A stretch of DNA of 64,000 nucleotides. Source: Paenibacillus sp. V4I3 (GTDB lineage: Bacteria > Bacillota > Bacilli > Paenibacillales > NBRC-103111). Below the pieces are notes generated by a model that was not told the DNA's origin, searched no databases, and saw nothing but the letters and a program-made list of their open reading frames with translations. Of this stretch, positions 35,697-44,443 are shown piece after piece; position 1 is the first letter of the stretch; each line of letters opens with the position of its first letter. Location of the stretch: assembly GCF_030817215.1 (NCBI RefSeq), contig NZ_JAUSZA010000001.1, forward strand, positions 2,330,501 to 2,394,500, in the 5' to 3' direction. A program made the position numbers and the translations under genes.

Positions 35697-36865
35697 GCCA
35701 TCCACAAGAAGATAAACGTAAGCCGCATGGCAAATTCGCAACGAAGCTCATTCATTTCGGTGGAGAGATCGATGAAGCGACAGGGGCATCTAGTGTGCCT
35801 TTGTATCAAGCCTCAACCTTTCATCAAGCTGACTTAGAAGTCTCACCAGAGTATGACTATACCCGTTCCGGCAATCCAACCCGTCAAGCTCTGGAAGACT
35901 ACATTGCATTACTCGAAGGCGGTACACGCGGATTTGCTTTCGCCTCGGGTATGGCGGCTATTTCGTCAGCCTTCATGCTTTTGTCGCAGGGTGATCATGT
36001 TATTTGTACCGAAGATGTTTATGGTGGTACTTATCGCCTGCTGACAACGATTATGAATCGTATGGGTGTGGAGTCGACATTCGTTGATATGACCGATATC
36101 GCACAAGTACGTGCAGCACTGCGATCTAACACAAGAGCCGTATTTATCGAGACACCTTCGAATCCGACACTCCGTATTACGGACATCGCCGAAGTCGCTG
36201 CTTTTGCTAAAGAGCACGATTTGCTTACGATGCTGGATAATACGTTCATGACACCTTACCATCAACGTCCAATCGAGCTGGGTATTGATATTGTGCTGCA
36301 TAGTGCAACGAAGTTCCTTGGCGGACACAGTGACGTTCTGGCTGGGCTGGCTGTAGTTGCTAACGACAGTCTAGGTCGCCGAATGAAACAAATTCAGAAT
36401 GGCATGGGGAACGTACTAGGCATTCAAGATTCTTGGCTGTTGATCCGTGGGATGAAAACCTTGCGAGCTCGTATGGAAATGTCCGAAACTAGTGCTCGTA
36501 GACTGGCAAATTGGCTATCAGAGCAGCCTGATATTGATGTTGTTTACTACCCAGGACTCCCGAACCACCCACGTAGAGACGTTCATGAAAAGCAGTCATT
36601 AGGCTATGGAGCGGTTGTTTCGTTTGATGTTGGTTCCGGCGAGAAAGCGAAAAAGTTATTAAGCAAAATACGTATTCCACTCGTTGCAGTAAGCTTGGGC
36701 GCAGTGGAGAGCATCTTGTCCTATCCGGCAATGATGTCACATGCCTCGATGCCGAAGGAAGTTCGCTTACTTCGCGGCATTACGGACGGTCTTGTGCGGT
36801 ATTCGGTAGGTCTTGAAGATATCGAAGACATTATTGAAGATTTGGAACAAGCCCTCCGCGGTTAG
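35693..36865 (+). CDS. metC: Cystathionine beta-lyase (MetC-like)
   Basis: 390 codons, ATG overlapping the metI stop (ATGA). The same PLP fold: YTRSGNPTRQALEDY, ASGMAAISSAF, IETPSNPTLRITD, HSATKFLGGHSDVLAG. It should cleave cystathionine to homocysteine, pyruvate and ammonia, completing transsulfuration. Which of the tandem pair does which step is assigned by the usual gene order and by closer resemblance of this one to Bacillus MetC. A terminator follows. Confidence 0.9.
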   Translation: MSHPQEDKRKPHGKFATKLIHFGGEIDEATGASSVPLYQASTFHQADLEVSPEYDYTRSGNPTRQALEDYIALLEGGTRGFAFASGMAAISSAFMLLSQGDHVICTEDVYGGTYRLLTTIMNRMGVESTFVDMTDIAQVRAALRSNTRAVFIETPSNPTLRITDIAEVAAFAKEHDLLTMLDNTFMTPYHQRPIELGIDIVLHSATKFLGGHSDVLAGLAVVANDSLGRRMKQIQNGMGNVLGIQDSWLLIRGMKTLRARMEMSETSARRLANWLSEQPDIDVVYYPGLPNHPRRDVHEKQSLGYGAVVSFDVGSGEKAKKLLSKIRIPLVAVSLGAVESILSYPAMMSHASMPKEVRLLRGITDGLVRYSVGLEDIEDIIEDLEQALRG

Positions 36866-36916
36866 ACCTTCATGAATTCGAAAATTGGTCATATTTGAAA
36901 TGGAATACGCCTTGGT

Positions 36917-36941
36917 AAAAGCAGCATATTGCTGCTTTTTT
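36917..36941 (+). terminator. Terminator of the metAIC operon
   Basis: A 10-bp stem, AAAAGCAGCA at 36917-36926 with TGCTGCTTTT at 36930-36939, running into T residues. Confidence 0.88.
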
Positions 36942-37001
36942 GGCATGAATATGGTACGATGAGTGGATACAAGCCTTCAGAAAGTAAAGGAGTGAGTAGC
37001 T

Positions 37002-38138
37002 TTGAAACCGATTGATCGCATTTTATATAAGGCACAGTCAGGCGGACGAATTGATGTAGAGGAATGTATTACGCTGTTCGAATCCGATCAAATAGAGAAG
37101 ATTGGCGACACCGCCAATCAGATTATGAAGAAATGGCATCCCGATCCAATAACGACATTCGTCATTGGGCGGAATATTAACTATACGAATATTTGTGACG
37201 TTTATTGCAGATTTTGTGCGTTTTACCGTCCACCGGGTTCATCAGAAGGTTACGTATTGCCCGATGAAACCATTTTCCAGAAGATCCAAGAGACTCTGGA
37301 TGTAGATGGGACCGAAATCCTCATGCAGGGCGGCACGAATCCGAATCTTCCATTCAGCTATTACACGAATATCCTTCGAGAAATTAAGAAACGTTTTGAT
37401 ATTACGATGCATTCTTTCTCACCAGCTGAAATTATGAAAATGAAAGATGTTTCGGATGGTTTATCTCTAGAGGAAGTCGTTCGTCAATTGCACGAAGCGG
37501 GACTCGATTCCTTGCCAGGTGGCGGTGCAGAAATTCTGGATGATCGCACTAGACGCAAAATTAGTAAGCTAAAAGGTTCATGGCGCGATTGGATGGACGT
37601 TATGCAAACCGCTCACAAAATTGGTATGCATACAACAGGTACCATGGTTATTGGTTTTGGTGAATCCATGGAAGAGCGAGCACTCCATATGCTGCGTATC
37701 CGTGATGCACAAGATGATGTTCTGTATCAGAAGCTCAATACACCAGGCTTCCTAGCTTTTATTCCGTGGACATTCCAACCGGATAATACGAATATGAAGG
37801 CAGAGAAAGTCACGCCTGAGGAGTATTTGAAGACGCTGGCGATTAGCCGGATTATGCTTGATAACATTCCTAACTTCCAATCGTCGTGGGTGACGATGGG
37901 ACCTGAAGTGGGCAAGCAAACACTTAGCTATGGTTGTAATGACTTTGGAAGTACAATGATTGAGGAGAACGTGGTCTCCGCGGCGGGTACAACGCACAAG
38001 GTCAACGTTAACTCTACGCTGCGAATCATCCGCGAAGCAGGGAAAATTCCTGCTCAACGGAATACGAAATACCAAACATTGCGTGTATTTGATGACGAGT
38101 CGCTCGTTATTGATAAAGATTTCGTGATGCAAAACTAA
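37002..38138 (+). CDS. mqnC: Cyclic dehypoxanthine futalosine synthase
   Basis: 378 codons from TTG 37002, with AAAGGAG upstream. A radical SAM enzyme with the cluster cysteines at 65, 69 and 72 (CDVYCRFCAF). ILMQGGTNPNLPFSYY and DSLPGGGAEIL are MqnC-type blocks. It closes the ring of dehypoxanthine futalosine in the futalosine route to menaquinone. No other mqn gene is in the window. It is monocistronic, with a terminator behind it. Confidence 0.94.
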   Translation: MKPIDRILYKAQSGGRIDVEECITLFESDQIEKIGDTANQIMKKWHPDPITTFVIGRNINYTNICDVYCRFCAFYRPPGSSEGYVLPDETIFQKIQETLDVDGTEILMQGGTNPNLPFSYYTNILREIKKRFDITMHSFSPAEIMKMKDVSDGLSLEEVVRQLHEAGLDSLPGGGAEILDDRTRRKISKLKGSWRDWMDVMQTAHKIGMHTTGTMVIGFGESMEERALHMLRIRDAQDDVLYQKLNTPGFLAFIPWTFQPDNTNMKAEKVTPEEYLKTLAISRIMLDNIPNFQSSWVTMGPEVGKQTLSYGCNDFGSTMIEENVVSAAGTTHKVNVNSTLRIIREAGKIPAQRNTKYQTLRVFDDESLVIDKDFVMQN

Positions 38139-38153
38139 CTAATGTGATTTGGG

Positions 38154-38176
38154 GAGCAGCTGCGGCTGCTCTCTTT
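38154..38176 (+). terminator. Terminator of mqnC
   Basis: GAGCAGC / GCTGCTC stem (38154-38160 with 38165-38171), loop TGCG, followed by CTTTTT. Confidence 0.85.
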
Positions 38177-38307
38177 TTGTTTTAAATGCACATTGAATTT
38201 ACTTAGACAAGTTATGAAAGAATTAATGTTATTTTCATCTTTCTTTTTGAAAAAGGAGTATAATTGGAGTAGTCGCAATTTAGACAAAAATGATAGGAGT
38301 GATTCTT

Positions 38308-38415
38308 GTGAAATTATTCAAAAATTTTCTTCAAGGATTTTTTTATGCTTTTGTCTCAATTGGTGCACTTCCATTCTTGCTTGTAAAAAGTATTTTTGAA
38401 TCATACTTAGGATAA
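38308..38415 (+). CDS. 35-residue hydrophobic small protein
   Basis: A GTG start with ATAGGAG eight bases upstream and a TAA at 38413-38415. The predicted peptide starts with a basic MKLFKN and continues with a single hydrophobic, phenylalanine-rich segment (FLQGFFYAFVSIGALPFLLV), so it would be a one-pass membrane peptide. I know no relative. It lies between mqnC and a decayed copy of the mqnC 3' end. A good ribosome site and sensible composition support it, but with 35 codons chance cannot be excluded. Confidence 0.5.
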   Translation: MKLFKNFLQGFFYAFVSIGALPFLLVKSIFESYLG

Positions 38416-38427
38416 GGGCAGAAGATC

Positions 38428-38459
38428 GATAAGGATGTCGTGATGCAGACCTAGCTAAT
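38428..38459 (+). pseudogene. Remnant of a second mqnC 3' end
   Basis: 32 bases match the last codons and stop region of mqnC (38112-38143) at 27 positions without gaps, including the in-frame reading DKDVVMQT-stop against DKDFVMQN-stop and the following CTAAT. The rest of the copy is gone. Confidence 0.65.
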
Positions 38460-38464
38460 AACTA

Positions 38465-38516
38465 AAACGCTTATCTAAGTTAAATCTACTTGAGGGATTT
38501 AATTAGATAAGCGTTT
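38465..38516 (+). terminator. Hairpin after the small ORF and mqnC remnant
   Basis: A 14-bp stem, AAACGCTTATCTAA at 38465-38478 with TTAGATAAGCGTTT at 38503-38516, with inner pairing, followed by ATTTG. Confidence 0.7.
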
Positions 38517-38540
38517 ATTTGTCGTTATGTCCCACAACCC

Positions 38541-38567
38541 AAAAAGCCTCCAACTTGGAGGCTTTTT
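38541..38567. terminator. Terminator hairpin of the diguanylate cyclase gene
   Basis: A 13-bp arm pair, 38541-38553 and 38555-38567. The palindrome is A-rich and T-rich at its ends, so it can act in both directions. Confidence 0.82.
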
Positions 38568-38583
38568 CTTTACAATAGAAGCT

Positions 38584-39684
38584 TTAGTTTGCTTCCTTAA
38601 GCTGAGCGGTTTGAATGACCGTTTTGTTTTTACCTGTCATTTTGGCTGTATACAACGATTGATCAGCGCCTGAGAATAGGGTTTCTTTACTAGTACCCGG
38701 GCGATACTCATTGAGTCCGATTGAGATGGTCACAGATTGTCCGTTTAACTCCTCATACTTCGATTGAGATATTTGCCAGCGAATACGTTCCAATATTTCG
38801 AATACTTCCTCGGTAGCTTTCTCTGTGAAGATGATAGCAAACTCTTCGCCGCCATATCTAGCGACAAAATCGTTTAAGCCCACCCGGGTTTTCAGTGTGC
38901 TGCTAACATTCTTTAAGACAGCGTCACCGGCTCTATGGCCATAAGTATCATTGACTTTTTTGAAATTATCGATGTCCAGCACGGCGATATGGATGCAGAA
39001 GTTACCTGCACCGCTTTGCTGAATGAGCTCATCTAAATATTCATGGAATGTGATGTGGTTATATAGATCTGTTAAAGCATCCGTTTTGGACAGCTTGTCC
39101 ATAATAATATTTTTGATCATCAACTCTTGTTTAAGTTCAGTAGTTGCTTTCAAATTGTTCAAAATTTCAACGCCGCGATTCATAATCCCTAACGCTATGA
39201 TAGAGACTATACCTAGAATCGGAACGACGGATAGGAGATCGGATAACACATAGCCGGAAAATACACTCAACCTTGCAACATAAAGAACGCAAATAGATAG
39301 AAAGGATAATCCAACAGAATAAATAATTTTGGAACGTTGAAAGTAAAAGATAGAAACGAAAATAGGGAGAAAAAAGTAGAGTGGAGTTAATTTAACATCA
39401 TGATTGAAATAAATAAGGGTAAACGATAAGAAGGCACCGCCGCTAATGATTTGGTAATCCAGCAGCTTTTTGAATAACTTGTTGGTGGTTTCGAGAGTTA
39501 ACATGATGAGGATCATGATGAGTAGAGGGAGGATAAGGTGATTGGCTTGAGATGGATCTTCTTGCTTGGTTGTCAAAGAATAGAGAAATTCGAATGGTAA
39601 TTGAATAGAAACAAGTAACCAGTAGGCATTAAGTAACTTCCGATTCCAGTCTTGTTTGTGCTGATCGAATGCGTCAATTTGCAT
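38584..39684 (-). CDS. Membrane-bound diguanylate cyclase (GGDEF)
   Basis: 366 codons from the ATG at 39684, which has GGAG nine bases upstream; the ATG at 39699 lacks one. Six hydrophobic segments fill residues ~20-185. A GGDEF domain follows, with LTDLYNHITFHEYLDEL at its start, HRAGDAVLKNVSSTL, and an intact active site ARYGGEEFAIIF. No EAL domain is present. It should make cyclic di-GMP in response to a membrane or small-molecule signal. It is a single-gene unit. Confidence 0.93.
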   Translation of the reverse strand: MQIDAFDQHKQDWNRKLLNAYWLLVSIQLPFEFLYSLTTKQEDPSQANHLILPLLIMILIMLTLETTNKLFKKLLDYQIISGGAFLSFTLIYFNHDVKLTPLYFFLPIFVSIFYFQRSKIIYSVGLSFLSICVLYVARLSVFSGYVLSDLLSVVPILGIVSIIALGIMNRGVEILNNLKATTELKQELMIKNIIMDKLSKTDALTDLYNHITFHEYLDELIQQSGAGNFCIHIAVLDIDNFKKVNDTYGHRAGDAVLKNVSSTLKTRVGLNDFVARYGGEEFAIIFTEKATEEVFEILERIRWQISQSKYEELNGQSVTISIGLNEYRPGTSKETLFSGADQSLYTAKMTGKNKTVIQTAQLKEAN

Positions 39685-39882
39685 AGATACCCACTCCAAA
39701 AGATATGCTACTTAAGCACTATTACAAGTATCATAACACGAATATCTGTGAGATTGGAATATATGCACGAAAGATTTGACAAAAAATTGATGAATGGAAA
39801 TGGCAAATTGTTCGTTGTATATCTGATTCCTATCGACCATATACTCTTAGGAGGAGGACGTATTGATGAAAGGAGTTAGCCT

Positions 39883-40824
39883 ATGGAACTGTTTGCCATT
39901 GTTATAATGAATGCTGATGAGGCCTATGTACGTTCGCTAAGCGCTCAGATAGAACGTGAGCTGCAGCTTTTACATATCGCTGAAAGTGGAGTAACCGCCC
40001 CATTTGATTTATATGAAACACATGCTTACATTCGAATTGAAGTGAGGATGAAGGAAAGAGAAATATCTTCATTTCAGAAGGAAGTAAGGGAAGGACTGGC
40101 TGGCGTGTTGGCTAATCATATCATCGTAGAGAAAGAGACGCTTATTTTACGTGATTTGATTGTTAAAGAATTTAAATATGAAGCCATAAACGATTTGGAA
40201 GCAATAGAAGGGTACTGCAAGCAATCCATGTGTGCGGAGACCGTAATTGAGGAATTGCCTATTTTGAATGGCAGCTCAGCAAGACTGCGCCGCAAACAAA
40301 TGTTATCGGAGCAGCTCGTGCAATCTCTGGAGGAAACCCCTCGGCTAAGCTTGGATGGTTTTCTCAAATTTCGTTTACAGGATTATACCGAGGAGCTGCG
40401 AGAGATAGCTGAGTATGCCATTGATGAGTTTATGATGGATCGTCAGTATCAGGAATTTATTTCTCTATTGCAGTACTTTGTTTATATTCAGGAAGCCAAG
40501 ATCCCCGTAGCTCATCTTATACATAAAGGCGGGCATGAGTTTGTTATCCTGAATGATCAGCTTGAACTCATAGACGCGAATGAATTCGATACAACCTTTA
40601 AGCTAGAAGTACTTGAAAAAGATATTAATTTCGAGGATATGATTGTTAGCACACTCATTACGGTATCTCCAGCAAATATCTACATCCATACGCGAGATCC
40701 CGAATTAACGATCATCAAGACGATTAGACAAATATTTGAGGATCGAACAACGGTTTGCTCCTATTGCCGAACTTGTGACATTTTCTTGGGTGAAGCCAAG
40801 AAACAGGATCAACTATCCCCTTGA
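39883..40824 (+). CDS. ytxC: YtxC-like putative sporulation protein
   Basis: 313 codons after GAAAGGAG. No enzyme motif is visible; the protein is acidic and helical, with DGFLKFRLQDYTEELREIAEYA, then DEFMMDRQYQEFISLLQYFV and near the end a cysteine pair region CSYCRTCDIFLG. This layout, size and position right before thrS match the YtxC family of spore formers. Function at the molecular level is unknown to me. It is followed at once by the thrS T-box leader. Confidence 0.85.
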   Translation: MELFAIVIMNADEAYVRSLSAQIERELQLLHIAESGVTAPFDLYETHAYIRIEVRMKEREISSFQKEVREGLAGVLANHIIVEKETLILRDLIVKEFKYEAINDLEAIEGYCKQSMCAETVIEELPILNGSSARLRRKQMLSEQLVQSLEETPRLSLDGFLKFRLQDYTEELREIAEYAIDEFMMDRQYQEFISLLQYFVYIQEAKIPVAHLIHKGGHEFVILNDQLELIDANEFDTTFKLEVLEKDINFEDMIVSTLITVSPANIYIHTRDPELTIIKTIRQIFEDRTTVCSYCRTCDIFLGEAKKQDQLSP

Positions 40825-40828
40825 CCTT

Positions 40829-41140
40829 GAGCGATGAGGCAATTATAATAGTGATCGAAGGCGTTAAAATCAAAGACAAGAACTTTCTGCAAGAACTGCT
40901 CAGAGAGAGGAGACTAGGCTGCAATCTCCTTCAGCTATTCAGATCGTTTACCCCTTTGTAGCCGTATTGTGGAATTCGAACTGACTTGCAGGATCGTTAG
41001 TATACAATACCGGAATCATTCCCGTTACCGAATGCTGATGAGGATTCGCCATACCCCTGTGGTCATGCAGCGAATCGAACTAGGGTGGAACCACGAGCTG
41101 AGCGCACTCGTCCCTTTTGGGATGCAGTGTGCTTTTTTGC
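40829..41140 (+). ncRNA. T-box leader of thrS (threonine specifier)
   Basis: AGAGAGAGGAGAC in the stem I region, a likely specifier ACC at 40950-40952 (threonine), the T-box AGGGTGGAACCACG at 41082-41095, and a terminator GCGCACT...AGTGTGC with six T ending near 41137. It should read the charging of tRNA-Thr. The specifier position is inferred from the usual layout. Confidence 0.93.
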
Positions 41141-41156
41141 GTTCAAAAATGAACTA

Positions 41157-41303
41157 AAAGCGGAGACTTTGAGCTACACTCAAAGATCCCCAAAGCGGAG
41201 AGACTTTGAGCTACGCTCAAAGATCCCCAAAGCGGAGAGACTTTGAGCTACGCTCAAAGATCCCCAAAGCGGAGAGACTTTGAGCTACGCTCAAAGATCC
41301 CTA
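41157..41303 (+). repeat. Four 37-bp tandem repeats with a hairpin in each, thrS leader
   Basis: Hairpins CTTTGAGC-TAC-GCTCAAAG lie at 41204-41222, 41241-41259 and 41278-41296. A first copy at 41167-41185 is slightly diverged (ACACTC, and two bases shorter upstream). The period is exactly 37 bases, not a multiple of three. The array lies after the T-box terminator and ends ~18 bases before the thrS start codon, so it is in every full-length thrS mRNA. Confidence 0.92.
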
Positions 41304-41320
41304 TATTAGGAGGAACAGAA

Positions 41321-43255
41321 ATGGTTGTACAAGTGAAATTACCAGATGGCGCGGTTAGAGAGTACGCAGTTGGAACGACCATTGAGCAAGTGGCGGAATC
41401 CATTTCATCCGGACTGAAGAAAAATGCGATTGGCGGCAAAGTTAACGGGAAATCCGTGGATCTGTCGTTCTCATTGGATAATGATGCAGACGTGGAAATT
41501 CTAACGCTCGATAGCGAAGCGGGATTAGAGATGTATCGTCACAGCACAGCGCATTTGATGGCTCAGGCGATTAAACGTATTTATGGTGAAAAAGCTGTTA
41601 AATTAGGGATTGGACCTGTTATTGAAGACGGATTTTACTATGATATCGATTTGGAAACACCGCTTAATCCTGAAGATTTGGTGAAAATCGAGAAGGAAAT
41701 GGAGCGTATTTCCGGTGAGAACCTGGCGATTACTCGCCGCGTTGTTTCCCGTGAGGAAGCGATTCGCATTTTCACTGAAATGGAAGATCCATTTAAGCTG
41801 GAATTGATTCGTGATCTGCCGGAAGATTCGGTACTTACCATCTATGACCAAGGTGAATTCTTTGATTTATGCCGCGGACCGCATCTGCCATCAACTGGCC
41901 GAATCAAAGTGTTCAAGTTATTGAGCGTTGCTGGTGCTTACTGGCGCGGAGATGCGAAGAACAAAATGCTGCAGCGTATTTACGGCACTGCTTTCCCTAA
42001 GAAAGCGCAGCTGGATGAGCATTTGCATCTTTTGGAAGAAGCGAAGAAACGTGATCACCGTAAGCTGGGCAGAGAGCTTAAAATGTTTGCTTTTTCACGT
42101 GAGGTTGGGCAAGGATTACCGCTTTGGCTGCCAAACGGCGCTAAATTGAGACGTACAATGGAACGTTATATTGTTGACCTGGAAGAGCGTTTGGGTTACC
42201 AACACGTTTACACGCCAGTTCTCGCTAATGTTGAGCTGTACAAAACATCCGGCCACTGGGATCATTACAGCGAGGATATGTTCCCGAAAATGGTGATGGA
42301 TAACGAGGAGCTTGTCCTACGTCCAATGAACTGTCCACATCACATGATGGTTTATAAAAGCGATATGCGCAGCTACCGCGATCTGCCGATCCGGATTGCT
42401 GAGCTTGGAACTATGCACCGTTATGAAATGTCAGGTGCTTTAACAGGTCTACACCGTGTTCGTGCCATGACACTGAATGACGCTCATATTTTCTGCCGTT
42501 TGGATCAAATTAAAGAAGAGTTCTCCCGCGTTGTGAACTTGATTCGTCAGGTTTATGCGGATTTCGGAATTACAGACTACCGTTTCCGTCTTTCCTATCG
42601 GGATCCTAAGGATACAGAAAAGTATTTCCAAGATGATCAAATGTGGGAAACTTCCCAACGCATGCTGCGTGAGGTTGTTGAAGAGCTAGGACTTGATTTC
42701 TACGAGGCTGAAGGTGAAGCTGCCTTCTATGGTCCTAAACTTGACGTTCAAATCAAAACAGCGCTCAAGAAAGAAGAAACTCTTTCAACAGCTCAAATTG
42801 ATTTCTTGCTCCCAGAGCGTTTTCAGCTTGAATACACAGGTGAAGATGGTCAGAAACATCGCCCGGTCGTTATTCACAGAGGGATTATCAGTACTATGGA
42901 GCGTATGACGGCCTTCTTGCTTGAGAACTTCGCTGGTGCGCTGCCAACTTGGTTAATGCCTATCCAAGCCAAGGTCATTCCGGTATCTCCGGCATTCGAA
43001 GAATTCTCGAATCTCGTGACTGAGCGTCTAAGAGAAGCTGGTATTCGTGTTGAGGCAGATAATCGTAATGAGAAGCTGGGGTACAAGATTAGAGAAGCGC
43101 AGCTGGAGAAGATTCCTTATATGCTAGTCGTCGGTGAAAACGAAGTGAAGAGCGAAAGCTTATCGATTCGAAAACGTGGTCAAGGGGATCTAGGAACCCA
43201 TCCGATTGAACAAGTAATTGGCATGATTAACGAGGAAATTAGTAAGAAACTTTAA
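41321..43255 (+). CDS. thrS: Threonine--tRNA ligase
   Basis: 644 codons from ATG 41321, with TAGGAGG upstream; longer frames run through the repeats and are not plausible. The domains are in the standard order: TGS (residues 1-65, [18 protein letters not shown]), editing domain ([25 protein letters not shown]), class II core with RPMNCPHHM (zinc cysteine) and [17 protein letters not shown], and the C-terminal anticodon domain ([11 protein letters not shown]). Full length, no missing motif. Transcription is controlled by the T-box and perhaps modulated by the repeats. Confidence 0.97.
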   Translation: MVVQVKLPDGAVREYAVGTTIEQVAESISSGLKKNAIGGKVNGKSVDLSFSLDNDADVEILTLDSEAGLEMYRHSTAHLMAQAIKRIYGEKAVKLGIGPVIEDGFYYDIDLETPLNPEDLVKIEKEMERISGENLAITRRVVSREEAIRIFTEMEDPFKLELIRDLPEDSVLTIYDQGEFFDLCRGPHLPSTGRIKVFKLLSVAGAYWRGDAKNKMLQRIYGTAFPKKAQLDEHLHLLEEAKKRDHRKLGRELKMFAFSREVGQGLPLWLPNGAKLRRTMERYIVDLEERLGYQHVYTPVLANVELYKTSGHWDHYSEDMFPKMVMDNEELVLRPMNCPHHMMVYKSDMRSYRDLPIRIAELGTMHRYEMSGALTGLHRVRAMTLNDAHIFCRLDQIKEEFSRVVNLIRQVYADFGITDYRFRLSYRDPKDTEKYFQDDQMWETSQRMLREVVEELGLDFYEAEGEAAFYGPKLDVQIKTALKKEETLSTAQIDFLLPERFQLEYTGEDGQKHRPVVIHRGIISTMERMTAFLLENFAGALPTWLMPIQAKVIPVSPAFEEFSNLVTERLREAGIRVEADNRNEKLGYKIREAQLEKIPYMLVVGENEVKSESLSIRKRGQGDLGTHPIEQVIGMINEEISKKL

Positions 43256-43273
43256 GCACCAATCCTATAAATG

Positions 43274-43306
43274 AAGCAGAGAAGATAATCTTCTCTGCTT
43301 TTTTTG
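43274..43306 (+). terminator. Terminator of thrS
   Basis: A 13-bp stem, AAGCAGAGAAGAT at 43274-43286 with ATCTTCTCTGCTT at 43288-43300, followed by a T-run. Confidence 0.92.
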
Positions 43307-43442
43307 TTTTCAAATTCAGTTAATTGGGTATGTATAGGGGAGCGTGATTAGGACACCTTAAACAGTGAGTCTGCATCCGGATGTTTAAAGGTGGTAGGTA
43401 TTGGACAACCTGCAATAGTAGGGGAGGTATTAAAAAATAGTA

Positions 43443-44096
43443 ATGTCAACCAACTTTTTGACTCAGTCTAAATGGTTTAGTGCGTCGATCATCGTTGTTC
43501 TGATGGCACTTTTCGGACAAGAGACGACGGGCAAAAGCGACCAAAGCTACACGACGGCAAACTCCGTCACCCATATACAAGATCAGCAGCAAAAGGTTAT
43601 TCCGGCCAAAACGGCATCCACTTCACTGCCGGTTGCGCAAGAAAACATGCAACAAATCAATTATCGTTATGTTCCGAAGTTAGACTCAGATTTGTCCAAG
43701 CTCAAGGCAGTCGAAGTGACAGCCACCGGTTATTTTGCAGGTAAGGAATCGACAGGGAAAAATCCGGATCATCCTGAGTATGGGATCACGTATTCTGGAA
43801 TTAAAGTAAAGCGGGATGATAAAGCTTTATCAACGATCGCAGCAGACACGAACGTTTTTCCGCTTGGAACTGTCTTATTTATTCCCGGTTATGGCTATGG
43901 TGTTGTTGCAGATACAGGCAGCGCAATTAAAGGTAAGAAAATTGATCTGTATTTCGATACAAAGGATCAGGTTTACAAAGAATGGGGCAAGAAGACGGTT
44001 AAAGTATTTATCGTCAAAGAAGGGCATGGGAAAGTAACCGAACTCATCTGGAATCAACTAAAGGATGAGATCATCGCACCTACCAAAGCGCTATAA
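43443..44096 (+). CDS. Exported 3D-domain protein (cell-wall associated)
   Basis: 217 codons. The N-terminal hydrophobic segment ([14 protein letters not shown]) looks like a signal or anchor, followed by a polar linker. Residues ~90-195 form a 3D domain: [50 protein letters not shown], with the three conserved aspartates of lytic transglycosylase-like MltA/YuiC/Rpf-associated domains. It probably cleaves or remodels peptidoglycan. The ribosome site GGGGAGG is 15 bases before the ATG, rather far, so the start is a little uncertain. Confidence 0.85.
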   Translation: MSTNFLTQSKWFSASIIVVLMALFGQETTGKSDQSYTTANSVTHIQDQQQKVIPAKTASTSLPVAQENMQQINYRYVPKLDSDLSKLKAVEVTATGYFAGKESTGKNPDHPEYGITYSGIKVKRDDKALSTIAADTNVFPLGTVLFIPGYGYGVVADTGSAIKGKKIDLYFDTKDQVYKEWGKKTVKVFIVKEGHGKVTELIWNQLKDEIIAPTKAL

Positions 44097-44183
44097 ACGA
44101 TAATGAGCTTTTCACCAAGCCGAACATTTCCATCATAAATTCTCCTGTTTGGGAAATCCTATGTTTACAGGAGGTGATTGAAC

Positions 44184-44312
44184 ATGGCTAAGAACAAGAA
44201 TAACAAGAATAGAAATTTGAGCTCGAATGTAGCTCAAGACGTAGAATTTGCTGCGGAAACATCAGGAGCGAACAAACAGCAACAAACGAATACTCAAAAC
44301 CAAAATAAATAA
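44184..44312 (+). CDS. Small acid-soluble spore protein, gamma type
   Basis: 42 codons with AGGAGGTGATTG upstream, one of the best ribosome sites in the window. The peptide is Asn/Gln/Lys-rich and contains VEFAAET, the recognition site of the germination protease GPR in gamma-type SASPs. Only one such repeat is present, against two in the Bacillus SspE proteins. These proteins are stored in the forespore and degraded at germination as an amino acid source. A terminator follows closely. Confidence 0.82.
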   Translation: MAKNKNNKNRNLSSNVAQDVEFAAETSGANKQQQTNTQNQNK

Positions 44313-44335
44313 TGAAATATCAATAAGCTTGAAGA

Positions 44336-44366
44336 ACAGAGATCTGAAAAGGTCTCTGTTTTTTTA
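44336..44366 (+). terminator. Terminator of the spore protein gene
   Basis: A 9-bp stem, ACAGAGATC at 44336-44344 with GGTCTCTGT at 44351-44359, followed by seven T. Confidence 0.88.
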
Positions 44367-44443
44367 TTTCTTTTCAACATCTTCTATATTCGATATAATG
44401 TAACAAAAACTAACATTTAGGTTCCTTTTGGGAGGAGTTCCAA

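Noticed and set aside
41157-41303. Tandem repeats in the thrS leader as a possible CRISPR array
   Set aside because: The 37-bp units abut each other with no variable spacers, and no cas genes are near.
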